This document shows, in pieces, positions 35,648 through 48,454 of a DNA stretch of 64,000 nt. The notes beneath the pieces were generated by a model. That model searched no databases, was not told where the DNA came from, and saw only the letters and a program-made list of their open reading frames with translations. This stretch comes from Rachycentron canadum (taxonomy: Eukaryota; Chordata; Actinopteri; Carangiformes; Rachycentridae), in contig CM076669.1 in the NCBI GenBank assembly GCA_038496675.1, positions 6,690,656 to 6,754,655 on the forward strand, in the 5' to 3' direction. Numbering within the stretch: the first letter of the stretch is position 1; every line of letters begins with the position of its first letter. A program made the translations under genes and the position numbers.

Positions 35648-37161
35648 CTGGGAAGGAATTTAAACAGGCTTGTATGAAGAGAGAAGGAAACAGAAATGTA
35701 GGTGAGAGTGACTCACATTAAACCAAAGTGATCGGCAGTGGGTCAGTCAGTAAATACGACAAAAGATAATTGCCTATTTGAAGCACAGAGGGTTCTCAGA
35801 GTGCAGAGTTGGCACGTTTGCAGGGGTGCATTTCCCATTTTCCATCTCTGCAACTCTACTCAGCGGCTTATTCAGGAGACTAATAGAGTGTAAATTGTTT
35901 GTCCAGACAAAATGAATATAAACACATTCAGTTAGCTCTGAATCATGTTCAAATGGCATGATATACAGTAGTTTAGGGAGCCGGGTAACATGGAACACTG
36001 TTAATGTGACTTCAACAAAATTACCACTTTTCCATGGTAAACTAGCAGCAAACAAATATCCACATTGAATAATTTCATTCAAGCTGATATTTACACAAGG
36101 TCAATAGTATCCCAGCTCCATGCTTTGGATGCCATTGACCTTTATATCAGTGTAAACTGTACATTGAATTCTACCATTAGGTACATTGCAAATCTGCCCT
36201 GGAGATGCAGTCTTCATCTGTTGCCTGCTCCATAATTTATAACACTTGTCTTGCTGTGAACTGTGGCTGCATCTGATGTGTAATCTAGGGAGGATCGATG
36301 CCTGACAGCTGAAGTTGGGACAGAATACCTGTCCTAGCTAACCTCAAACGTCCGGTGGGAAATACGGAGGAGACATTTTGAAACTGCAAATAAAAATTTG
36401 TTGGCACCTTAATCAAAATGTCAGCTCGTTCCTCCCTGGCTGTCTCACTGTCCCTCTATCCCTGCCTCTAATTCTCTGCAATGCTCTGAATTAAAATTGG
36501 GCTTACTGTAAGTGATGCTCAACACATACACCTGAGAGCCACAATCATGCAGCTTTAAGGGGCATAAAAGCTGTCTGGAAGTTTTTTTTTTCTACATGTT
36601 ATGAGAGTTTTAAGTAGAAGACGTGCACCATTTAGGGGCAGATGTGTGCTCACTGTACCGTGCCAGGCTATGAGTTTTAAAGATGATAGTTCTTCGTCAG
36701 ACTTACAGTACGAACCTTGAGCACATGGTATGCCCAGAGGACACACCACTCTGTGTTTATTCATACTTGAGAGGGAAAGAAAATATAACTAGGAGTTTGG
36801 AATTTCTTACCATAGCCTTTCTGTGCCATTTTCCCCTGCGAGATAATTTAGTTTTGATGAAATTCAAAGGGCTTGTGTGCAGTTGTTAGAATTGTTGGAA
36901 GGCAAACTTTAGCAGGGGGGGCCAGCAAAGTTTCAGGAATTGGAGCACTGCTTCTCCTGCTTCCAAACTCAGAAACCAGTACCTTGAAGCTAGAACCCAT
37001 ACACTCAGCCTCGTTCCTTTGTAGACACATTGATATGTTAATCCATATCTGGCTTTGTTTATTTCTACTTGTGCTGTTGTGTGCTGATGCCCAGTTTGAG
37101 TAATTTCCAAGGGAGAATTTTGGAAAATGTCCAAAGAAGTTCTTACAGTTTTTGGTTGTTG

Positions 37162-37188
<27 letters not shown>
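37162..37188. repeat. Poly-T run (27 nt)
   Basis: The longest mononucleotide run in the window; + strand. Confidence 0.95.
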
Positions 37189-37194
<6 letters not shown>

Positions 37195-38688
37195 CTCTCC
37201 ACTGACAGTGCTGTGCAGAAATTTCCTGCAGGGTGGTACAGTTAGTGTACTGAAATGTGTCCAAGATTGTCAGTGGTTGGCAAGGTAGTTTGTGCTCCCT
37301 TGGAACAATACAGGATTGACACTTGCAGAGAGACTAAAATCAACAATATGCCCAATTCATTTTTGTTTTTAGCCTTTATGCTTTTTTTCTCAGTGTTATG
37401 TTATAGTGATATTGATACTCTTGACTATATTGTGTTCTTGCATAATAATTTGGTTCAGAAGAACCAAAGTTCTGTTGTTTTTACTGTTTCCCCGGGCGTT
37501 TTTGTCTGGCTTCATCAGTCGAAAAAAACACTATCCAACGTAATCCATACTTGCACTGCTGCTTAGTCGGGAATAAGCTGTGCCTTTGCCATAAATGTCG
37601 TCTTTCAACACAATAACAGATGAGAATGCTTTCCGTTTGTCACAGGATTTTCTGAACAAGATTTTCTATCTCGAAAGCCCCTTAATGCCTCCTGCCATGT
37701 CTCTGTCTCAGCCCTTGTTGGCAAAGGGCTCGCACTCTTAGCTCCAGGCCACACCACAGTACACCCGTAATCTCCACAGTTGCCTGATCAGGCCCAATTC
37801 CAAACACACTACGTTCTAAGATGCCGCTTACTAAATGCCAATTGTCTGTCCTGGTCCCAAAGCTTCCTAAGTGATGGGAATGAAAGGAGCACAGCCAGCA
37901 CGGTGCTGACTATGTCTCCTGACATTTCCCAGCTGTAGTTACCCAAGTTCATATTTGCTGCCTGAGGTTGTTACAGTTGAGCAGTTTCTACTCATTGTAT
38001 TGGTTGTGTCCTTTGGTTTAGATCAAGCTTCTAATTTAGGATTATTTTAAAGTTTTTTTAGTTCAGCAGCCAGGGAGATGAGCATTATATTAATTCAGAT
38101 AAGGTTAGGGCTATATGTTCAATTTGCATATGTTATCAGTGTAAGCCATGTAAGTCATTTGGGTATATACTTTTAATACATATTCCTAGTTGATTCTCTT
38201 TCAGCTACCCCAATTCATGCTCTGCCCATACTGAATACCAATCTGATACTGTTGCTCTCTTTCTCACATTTAAAATCTGTCTACCTCACTGTGTGGAGCT
38301 CATTGAGATAAATAAGACAGTATTATGCTCCAGGGATTGCTGTGGTACTAAAAATTGAGTTGGCAGTCCGCTGTGACTAAATGAATGTAATGAATAGCAG
38401 AAACAGTGAATTTTATCATGAGATTAACAAAGAAACCATAAACGTTATGTGGATCCGTTCCATTTGGCTTACACTTGATCTTGAAATAAGGTCAGCATCA
38501 GAGCCAAATGAAACTGACTTTATTCATTCATGACTTGATTATTCACTTTGTTTCTTTGTCAGCATGTTTACTAAAAAAAAAAAAGTGATGAACAGATTTG
38601 CACCAAATGGGTTGGATGGATGGGACACAGGCCAGGAGAGAACCCATTACGTTTGAGTGCAGATTAAAGGGGTGATTCAAGGATTTTC

Positions 38689-38706
38689 TTTTTTTTTTTT
38701 TTTTTT
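38689..38706. repeat. Poly-T run (18 nt)
   Basis: Uninterrupted T run on +, with a second shorter one near 38738. Confidence 0.9.
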
Positions 38707-39570
38707 ATCACCTTCCTTAACATTGTGAGGTAGGATTTTTTTTTTTCTTTTCCCAGTTTCACAAGAAACATAAGACATGTCCCAATTCAGGGGCTGGATT
38801 TGAAGACACATCACAGTTGGCACAACTAGACAGACCCATTTTGAAGGCATCTTCACATGTACAAATGTATCCCCCTTTTCTGGAAACAAAGCTCCCCAAC
38901 CTACCCCGAGATTCATGGTGCGCTTGTAATGAAAATAATATCACAGCAAAAAATGCCAAAAGAGCCAGAGGATTACACTTTTAAATGTAAGTATTAGGTT
39001 TCAGCTAATGGTAAAACCAAACCTTTATAGGCTGCATCCTCTGAAGGATGTTGCCCCTGAATTTGGATCCACATCATAACAAGACATGTGTAGGCCTTGG
39101 TTTAGCTGAGGTATGTGCACTGCTGAGTGCCACTATGGTTCAGTATTTTTCAAATTTTATTTTTGTGCGTTTCTTGTCTTTAATTTACGGTACACAATTA
39201 GTTGAAAGGCAGACATTAAACATGGGAAGAAAAAAGGGGATGACATGCATCCAGCATCCAGTTACCAGGTGTATTTGAAACCTGAGACTGTTAATTAATT
39301 AATCAATTAAATTTTCCTTTCTGATTTAGAAACAGCTGTACTCTCCAACCTGTGCTGCTGTTTCATACCCTTACCATCTTTTGCCTTCCACAGCCTAGTG
39401 CTACTGTAGAACAGAGGGGTAACTGACCATACCTTGTCTTACAAATGGGCCCCCTCACTCTACAGTAGCTCCGCTCCCTCTTGTCTGTTCTGGTTTCTCT
39501 GCTCTCCAGTTCTCTTTCCTGTAACTTCCTCAGCTGCTCAATCTCTTTCTCTCGCTCTCTCTCCTGTCAG

Positions 39571-39675
39571 CCATGCATGGGTAGCTACTTGTGTCCCCAT
39601 GGGGTGGTCCATCAGCCTGCTTTGCTGAGCCCTGACTGGGCATCAGTGCCTGGATTCCTCTCCAGTGGAGTTCAG
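39571..39675 (+). other. Candidate coding exon (105 bp, phase 0-0)
   Basis: A CT-rich tract of about 100 nt ends cgctctctctcctgtcag at 39570. The next 35 codons are open: PCMGSYLCPHGVVHQPALLS, then PDWASVPGFLSSGVQ. They are followed by the donor TTCAG|gtatca. An in-frame ATG is the third codon, so it could be an alternative first exon. The same frame stays open to 39807 past the donor. No family assigned; the donor is only fair. Confidence 0.22.
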
Positions 39676-42430
39676 GTATCATCTGTTAGCACAACAGAGC
39701 CAGAGTCGCCCCCTCAGTCCCACAGCCATAGGCACAGCAAATCGGCAAGGAGACTGTGTCCTGAATGTGACAGGGGGCTCATGGCAAACCAAACAGATGT
39801 AGATTAAGGCTGGAGTAATTATTGTAAGGAGCATTCACTTATGGGTATTGATTCTAGTTAAATTTAGCCTTCATTAAGTTATTATGGTACAAACTAAAAA
39901 CTGAAAAGGATATGTAAGTTTTTCAGTAACTTAGGAAGACTCTGGATTCATATGGTGTGCTGTGCTAACTTTAAAAAAAAAGACATGCAGCTTTCAAAAT
40001 TGAAAGGATTTGGGATTTTCCTCTTGGTGCTTTTGAATATTTCATGGTTGCACCTTTGCTCATTTTGAGAAACGTTATAACATGATGCAAGTATGCTGAA
40101 AGGGAAGAGATTTTATTAGGGCCCTTAAACTTCAACATTGTTTATAATTTGTTTTAGGTGTGTGACGTGATTCCTATTTTTTCCTTCAGCAATGACCCAA
40201 TTTCCCAATAAATCATGCCACGCTTCCAACACACATACACACAACTTGTCATCCAGGTGAAATATGTACCTGGCAAATCTTCTAACAAACCCATCCAGCT
40301 TAGCTGGATTTTTAATAGAAACTACCAACAGAGAGTGCTGCAATTCATCTGCACCTGCACTTGACCCAGAGCTAAAATCTAACAGTGTTGCCAATACTTA
40401 TAACCTTGCTGTATTACACCAGCAGTGTGTGCAGGTGGAAATTCCAAATAAGCACTGTAGTAGAAAGGTCTTAATCAAAAGCTGCCCTTCCCCAGACCTT
40501 GTGTGGTACCTTGCACTCTTCCCACAGTGCTCATGCCATCCTGCTGTGCCCAGCTCCCCTTGACCCACTAAATCCACAGAGGCAGCACTAACACAGATCT
40601 GAAGGACTCTTGGATGTCTTTCACACTATTTGGCTGGGTAAAGCTGACCTGAATTTGATCAAATTTGCATTTTTAGTTGAGGAGAAAATAATTAGTATCG
40701 AAAACAGCCAAAATGTGTTTTCTTGAGTTTCTGTTCAAAATGCACGGGCATTCTTTAATTTAATGACTTGAATTGGACTTCATTCCTTTCACAATGTATA
40801 GAAACAGTGTGGTCATATCTGTCAAGTTTTGCAATATATCTTTTATGATTTTACAGAATACTCATCCTTGTGATAAATCATGCTTCGGCAATTGATTCCT
40901 GTATGACTGTGTGTTCTGGTAAAAGTTTCAAGTCCATAAAATTCACTCACATTTACATGATTTCAGCTAACATCTCTGTCATTTTGATTAAACCACCACA
41001 TACCATTACTCTCTGCCCATTAAAGGGATGTAGCAACAAAACAAATCACTTAAAAAAAATTGGAATCAGTCCAAAGAAATGCATTCTTTGCTCTTTTCTC
41101 TCCTCCTGCCATCCTGAAAAAATATATTTCATGCATGATAAGCTCCAGCAAATGATATTATGTTTGTATATCATCTGTTTCTGGCATGTGCTCAGATCAT
41201 AATGATGGATAGCTCCTTAGGAATGCCAAGGCACTCTCTGCTCGCCTATTCTCCAGGCTAAGGGATTTTTCTAACAGATTCATCTGCGGGTGTCAGTTTG
41301 TTGGCATTGATTGGGCCTAACGGGCTTTACGTGGAGAGAGAAGTTTGTTTGGTAAAATTGCAAATCCAGGCTGACAGTTTATGTTTACTGCTTGCTGAGG
41401 AAAAGTGTAAAGTAGTTTCCTTGGGGAAATAAAAACAAGAAGAAATTTAGAGTCTGTAATTTTCATGAAGTCATTTACATCATTTTTGACTTTGCAAAAC
41501 ATTCATATGTCCCTAAATTTTTCAGAGATTCTGCCACAGGAACTTTTTATTAATATGTGGAGTTGTTCCATCTTCAAGCTCTGTGTTGAAAATGCTTCTT
41601 CCCTCAAAATTATCAGTGCATATCATCTCACCTGGCTTAATGTGCAGAGCTCAGCTCAATTAAGGGTGCATCCCATTTACCACATTTCAGTCAACCTCCC
41701 TCTGTATGAGAGGTCATTAAAACATTCACCTTCACAGGTCAATAAAGATTATAAAGCCCTGTAAGAATGCCGAACGCTGCTCTCTGCAGGCTCAACGCTG
41801 AGCTAACATGGGGTTCACACACACACTTGCATCCAAACATACACAAAGACAATTATACTCTTCTTGCTGGGTAACAAACTCGCCCAGTCTTGTTCCCAAT
41901 GGGAGGCTGTTCATTAGGTGAACAGGTTGATCTCATTAATACTGCTGGGGTCAATGAAGTGTACTGTATTGGTGGCTCTAATGACTTGACTTCTCATCTG
42001 CAATGCAGTAAATGATGGCAGATCTGATTTAAAGACACAGGCTGCAGAAAATTTAGATTGACTCCCTTGCACTGACACATTGTGAAAGATGTTACAGTGC
42101 TCCCTTCCCTTCAAACATCTCCTCCATAATTCACTCAAACACTGTCGCAATGTATTTTTTATTTTTATCTCAATTTTTAATAATCACTAATGCTGATGAA
42201 TGGCCTCCTATGAACATATTTCAGATTATGAGAAAATCATTGGATATATTACAGTTTTTTTGATGACTTACAGTGCCAGGTTATCGTCTCAACAGTAATG
42301 CTAGTGTGCATTTCTCATCTCCCTCCACAATGCCAAATTAGAGCCATCACAGGATAATAGGCAGCTTTACAAGTCTTCTGTCTAGTGTTATATTATAAAT
42401 TCTCAATATTGGCAGGATGCAGGACTGCAA

Positions 42431-42467
42431 GTGCATGTGCATGTGTGTGTGTGTGCGCGTGTGTGTG
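42431..42467. repeat. Alternating GT/GC/AT tract
   Basis: About 37 nt of strict purine-pyrimidine alternation (gtgcatgtgcatgtgtgtgt and gtgtgcgcgtgtgtgtg). Confidence 0.85.
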
Positions 42468-45400
42468 GGCAAAGCAATCAGTGTGTTTTTATTCAGTCAT
42501 ACCCCCTGTGAATATTGTTGTGCACTGATACAATATTAGAACAGGTATGGATGCAGGTAGGTTGAAAACCAGCCCATCTTTTCTTTTGTTCTTACTTTCC
42601 TCACCTTCTGTGCTTGTGTACACATCCTGCATTTGTGCCGAGCTGGGCGGCACAAGTCTGTGTGTGAGCGTAAATGTGTTCAGTCCTGCCAGGTTGTGAC
42701 ACCGGGGAATTCATCATGCTTCTTTGTTTGTTTTGCGTGTCTGGGCACGGACTAATCAATCACCCCTACCTTTGATGTCTAACCTTGGTGGAATAGCCAC
42801 ACTTCCCACGGGATCCCTTAATTGATCTGAGGATATCAAAGAGAGATTGTGACAGTGCTCTCAGGGAGTCAAAGGTCATGAACTTTGATCATCAGCAGAA
42901 CATGCAGGATGTTGGGCTGGTTTTTCCGTGATTCTCAGGGTAATTTGCACTGTACATTTGGTAAGTTGTTCCCATTAGATCACAGCAATGTTCCATTATT
43001 ACATTTGAACAGATTACTAAACAGAAAATCCACTTGGCATGATGAATAACATGATATTAGGGTAAAAAAAGGCTTTGAGTGAATGTCACAAATAGAGTTA
43101 TGTTCATAAATTTGTAGTTGTAAATCAACCTTGGTAAACCTGTAAAGTAAATCTGCAGGAGGCATTTTTTTGACGTGTAAAAAATTGTATTTGTAACAAA
43201 ACAAAAAGAGTCATGAGGTTACACCAAGATGCTGTGAAGAAATAAGTGATTTTGTGAACATCTGTTTACAGACACAAAGCAGAAAACTCAGCACTCAAAG
43301 TTCCCACCCTGTGTGTGACTCTGAAATTACAACTATGAATAGCCTTGTTTTTACCTGGTGGATTTAATTATACTTCATCATGCTGCAAAGAACAAGGTTA
43401 AACATTTTTAATGTGCTGTGGATGAAGGCAAACCTACCTGTGGAAGAGCCTGTGCCAGCTTCTATCTAGAAAATCACACATCAATAATCCAACTCTACTG
43501 GCCGACCTGAACATTGATATTCAACACATGTTGAGATTAGGGAAAAGTCATAATTATGGTAAATAAGATATGAACAGAATATAGTATAGTACACAGCACA
43601 GTATACACAGTATAGTAACAAGCTAGAGATATTTGGCTTGAAAAATCATATATGCATTTTAGCACTTTACATCAGGGACCATAAATTAGACTGATTGACA
43701 AAAACTTTGAATTCAGTTTTAAGCGTTTTTTCAATTCATTGAGCATATTATTATTAACTATCCAGAAACCCTGGAATGCCACTTATTTTTAAGATGAAGG
43801 TGAAAAGAAATCTTTGAAATTAGACATTTTTTCCTCATTGCTCCTCCTATTCTTCTCAGAGCTCTCTTTCACAGTTTCGATTCCTGTCCACTGGGCCTGA
43901 CAAGCTCTGAAAAGACACTCCGCTAATCTCTCCTCGAGTGTCAGCTCCTTCCTCTGTTCTCCTTCTGAAAAGATGCTGTTTATCTGACCAAAGCCCTTCG
44001 CAGTGCCATTTGCGCTGTGGGGTGCTTATCGACCATGAGATAATTCAAAAAGCCCCTCAGCCAGCTTCTTGTTCATTAAAAGTTTCCTCGGACTCCTCTT
44101 CAAAAGTGCATCCATCTGTCTGGTAGAAGAGACGACGGAGGGGAATGTGAGTAGGGATGTGTCTGTGAGGAGGGGGTGTGGACATTATCTCTCTATCTGA
44201 ATCCTTGTGTTGTTCCCTTTGATTTAATTTCCTTTGACACTCCTCCTCTCTTCCTGTTCAGATCCCTGATGGATTGGATCTAGGCCCTTGGTCTAAGATT
44301 TGTTTCCCTCCTGCTTGAGTTGGCTCGTTATTTGATCAGCTTTGTTAACTCGGATCAAATAGTGATGGTGGGTGTTAAAAGGGTGTCTGTGACCTACATA
44401 GGCTGTTCCACCACTAATTTGCTGCGGTAGACCTGACCAGTTTCACAGTCAAAACTCAACTTCAAGGACGTTCTTTTGCATCAATTTCACTTAGATCCAC
44501 TGGGTTACATTTGATCCCAGTGAACCAAGTCTTTAATATGAAGTTCCAGTCTAGTGACTCAGTGAACTTTGAAAGGCTTATTCTTTACGACCTTAAAATG
44601 CCTCTGAATTCTAATCCCAAACCGATATTTGTAGACGCCAATAAAACAAACAGACTGAGTAGCTTCCAAGCTGACAGTACTTCAAACCACCACTTCAGAT
44701 TAGCTCTGAGGGATGCTCAAGGATGAAAAGAAGGAAGGAGAGGAGTTGAGAGATTTATGATTTTCATGCAGCCATGTGTTTAATTTATCAATAAAGCTGT
44801 CAGGCCTCCACTAACCTGGGCGGGTGTGCCCTGGCATTTATCAACACACCAGCATCAATCAGTGGTCAGTCTAGAGCTGCCGGCCGCCACTCCATTACAC
44901 TGACCGTAGCAAGGTTGTACCTGAGCCAAAGTTTGATGACTGATGCTCATCCTGCTGAACTGGACACAATGAGGGGAACACTCTTCCTACAACTATATCC
45001 ACAGCAAGAGGAGGACATAACAGAGAGTGAAAAACATGTATGATTGGAGAGACTTTCCTTCCTCGGTCGGCTGTGTTCTCTCTGCTGCTAACAAGCAGGT
45101 AATTAAGGATAGTGGTTTGGGCCATCCGTCAGGGGCGGGCAGCCTGCAGATTGATACCAGCATAGGCCCATCCTGGTTTCACCCCCACCCTGCTTTTAAG
45201 ATTCTCAGGACGTGATTTGGGAAATGGCAAGCTCCAGCCCACTCATCCATCAATTTCCTGCTTGTTTCCCCTGTGGAGAGAATGAGCACATCCCTCCCTG
45301 GGAATACAGTGTGCCAAGACGCTCTGGATAGTAATAGTTAAAAATGTGAAAAGTAAGAAAGAAACAGGAGATGTATTGTGATAGAATTCGCATCAGAACC

Positions 45401-45470
45401 CTTCTGGGGGATTTAGGGCAGAAAGAGAGCAGAGAATACAGACACAGAAGAAAAGGATGCTGCTGCTACT

Positions 45471-45494
45471 GATGATGATGATGGTGATGAGGAT
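45471..45494. repeat. (GAT)n microsatellite, short
   Basis: gatgatgatgatggtgatga, preceded by tgctgctact; seen directly. Confidence 0.85.
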
Positions 45495-46564
45495 GCAAGA
45501 GGAGAGGGGGAGGTGAATACTGACTTAATTAGAAGATAATAACCAGTTGCAATTTGCTTTACTTAATTACTAGCAGCATAGTAGCACGATAATGACTTCC
45601 TCTATCTTTCATAAGTGGATTTGGCCCAGGTTCACAGCCTTCCAGTTAGTTGTGACTGAAATAATGCCCAGGGTGCCGCTTTTACACAACCACTGAACTT
45701 TCACATGGCTGTAGAAAGTGAGACATAACGCAATGACTAGTTGATATTTAAATGACAGGATAAGCTTCTTACCTGTCAAAGTGTACATGAGAAAAACAAT
45801 TAAGTCCGGAGACAAACACAGCTTTCAATGAACAAAAGGCAAATGAAACATCATGAAACATTACTGCCTTACCATTACAGATTCTTCTGTCTCCAAGGCA
45901 ACAGGTTGCAGTTGAGCTTCACTATGTAGGATGGAGGCACACAATAGAGAGAAATTTGATGAATAAACTACTGTTGAAAGCCATAACGTTTATGGATTAT
46001 CAGCCGCGGGTTTCATCTTCTGATTCAAGATTAGTTTCATATTTGATGAGTTATTTGTTTATTCAACATCTTTCATTCTAGAGTATTAATTTCCTCATCA
46101 AACAATACAGATACTGGGACAACATTGTTTACTGGCACGGCTTGTTAGCTCACTGTGAGTCTTGGCATTCTCTCACATTTCACGCCTTTGTTGAATGTCC
46201 TTTTTGTCCTTGTCAGTGTTGCTCGATTGATGACCAAGACAATTATAAGCCAGTCAATCACCAGCGCGCACATGAAACCCATCTGAGAAACTCCTGAGAT
46301 CTGTCTCATGAATATTGTATGTGCATTTCTGTCACCATGTTAAAGCTCCTTTGCACAAATATTATCGCGGGTGAATTGTTTTGACACCGGCCTGTCATTT
46401 TTCTGACTGTTTTTTTTCTTCCCTTTTTGACATCTCTTTCATTCTGGAATCTTTCCTCCAGCAAGAAAGCTGGGGGAGGAGGATGAGCGACGGGGAGACA
46501 GTAAGGAAGACGGACTCTGCTTTTCCACCCCATGAATCACCAGTGAGGAAAGGAGGCGAAAGAC

Positions 46565-46860
46565 TGACGGCATGACGAAAATTTAATTAATCGCAATATC
46601 TGGAGCTCCATAAACGAGTATTGGATTTTCAATTTAGGGCAGAAGTCCGTGGTTGATAGACAGGAATGCATTGCAGCTCAGGCCGAGGCCCAGTTTCTCT
46701 GTGAGTGCTGGCAGGTATCGATCAGTAATCATTTACATATGCCCTTAACTTTGCCAGCAATCAAAACAAGTCAGCCACACAGCACTGACATTGGAGAATG
46801 AAACGAAGCCCAAAATCTGTGGATGTCATGACGGCCCCTGCATGTCTCGTTAACATCACA
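46565..46860. promoter_or_regulatory. Candidate conserved noncoding element
   Basis: Repeat-free, with atttaattaatcgcaatatc (46580 on), cagtaatcatttacatatgc near 46724 and a Pax/homeodomain-like atcgatcagtaatc. No open frame of note. The motif mix and complexity resemble deeply conserved vertebrate enhancers; this is inference. Confidence 0.25.
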
Positions 46861-46864
46861 CTCA

Positions 46865-48235
46865 TTTTCACAGTTTTCTCTGTCTGCGTGGGGCCCTCCT
46901 CTGCCAAGACGATGTGATGCACGAGCTCCATAAACTTAACTAAGCCCAGACAGAAGTGTTGGCCTACACCCAGGGGAGCCATGTCCAATTTTGCACTTCA
47001 TAGCCAATGGGCTTCACAGATAAGGCTGTTTTCAGAATATCTAATCGTCTGTCAAGAAATGACTTTGTACATTATAAAATAAACATGCTGTAATAAGAAA
47101 AGCATGATAAATCAAGACAAAAATAACACGTTGTAATCCAAATGTGCCAATAGCTAGAGAAACAATTGTCAAGTTTTTTTTTGTTTTTTTTACTGGCTCA
47201 GTCTGTTTGGTTCAGTGTTTTAATTTTCTAATTTAGGTGTTTTGTAGCTTGTAAAATACACAACAAAATCATCAATCTGTAATCTAGCACAATGACCACA
47301 CAGATTTTCTCTGTCTCCCCTCCCTGAAGTCAACTAAGGATTGATATGGAGTCCTCATAGCAGTGGCCAGCTCACCTGTCAGAAGGCTAAGTGGAACTGA
47401 AGGCCTCCTGTGTTTTTATTTGATTATAGTTGAGGTTATTTCCCACCGGCTAGTCTCCTTGTGCTTGTCAAATGCTTCACGAAATCTGCATTTAGAGTGG
47501 ATCTCAGAGGTATCTTCGCTGATGACAACAATCCAACAACATAGCAGTCCTCCTAATGGCCACCAAATAATTCACACACCTTGGGGTATGGGAAGCACTT
47601 GGTATATGAGGATGTTTGCAGTGTTGATGAGGCGCGACAGGATTAAAGCAGGAATCGTGTCAAAGGGCACTGCACAGAGTCTAAGGCCTGTGATGACGAT
47701 ACCCATGTGCACTCATTTTATTTTTAACCCTTGTGGTGGGTGACTGAAACAGGGATATTTCTGGAAATGTGACCAAAACATGAGTGTGGAGTCATTCTGC
47801 TATGGGCATGTGATTATCAGCTCTGCATACAAATGACTGGACAGTAGATGCAACACCCCCCCACCCCCCACCCCAAACAAAAAAATCCAAACAAATTGCA
47901 GCTGAATTGCTGTCACTTCTCTCCTGGGCTTCTTTTGTGGGGATGCCACTCACAGCTGGTGACTCACTTTTCAGATGTCAGAAGCTGGACAAAATGCCAT
48001 CATGAATTTGAGCACAGAGTCTTTTTACTCTTGAGGAGTGTCGACCCTCATGCTGCTGAGTCCTTCCCTGCAAACTTTTGCCCCAGTTTGTTCCTTTTAT
48101 AGTATGCGACTCTGGTTATGCAAGAGCGCTGCAGAATTGGTCAACAACTTAGAGCAGCTGATTGGCATGTTCTATGGCGTTCATAACCTGACACAGTTGA
48201 ATGAAAAATGGAGGTGCACTGCATTATGAACCACT
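46865..48235. other. Noncoding DNA
   Basis: No gene recognised. The 126-codon frame at 47363-47743 has no splice signals or motif. A short C-rich run lies around 47855-47873. Confidence 0.55.
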
Positions 48236-48239
48236 TACT

Positions 48240-48450
48240 GTGTGGGTATCAGCTCCACTCGCCTCATTAATGAAAACCACATGCTCAAATGGGGGATGTA
48301 TGTATAGCAGCCATTTTGTAGCGCAGCACTTAGTGCATGATTATGCAAATTCATCATGATCCCTACAATGAAATTACAACTTCATGTTATTTAAGCTCTC
48401 CTAATCAATAAAGGAGACATCATTTTCATTCACCACACAGCCAAATTCAA
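48240..48450. promoter_or_regulatory. Candidate enhancer-like element with POU octamer
   Basis: Contains cctcattaatgaaaacc, a perfect octamer in tgattatgcaaattcatca (48343-48350), tcctaatcaataaagg and cagccattttgtagc. No coding frame and no repeat. Conservation would have to be measured. Confidence 0.27.
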
Positions 48451-48454
48451 CCAT

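Larger units (their letters stand above)
35660..39570. other. Noncoding DNA with T runs
   Basis: No gene recognised. Poly-T at 37162-37188 and 38689-38706, an A run around 38573 and an octamer at 38122-38129. About 39471-39570 is a long CT-rich tract leading into the next exon candidate. Confidence 0.6.
39680..46560. other. Noncoding unique DNA
   Basis: No gene recognised. An octamer lies at 40663-40670. Frames of 71-110 codons at 40125-40563, 40870-41202 and 44511-44726 lack splice signals or motifs I know. About 43560-43620 is a degenerate 'tatagta' stretch. The rest is plain AT-rich sequence. Confidence 0.6.

Noticed and set aside
39571..39675. Loose likeness to an alternative RBFOX1 N-terminus
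   Set aside because: Only general Pro/Gly/Val composition and a terminal Gln agree; there is no aligned run of identities.
44511..44726. 71-codon + frame with protein-like composition
   Set aside because: No acceptor or donor pair, no Kozak support and no recognised family.
47363..47743. 126-codon + frame
   Set aside because: No splice signals or motif. Open frames of this length are expected a few times in six frames of 64 kb.
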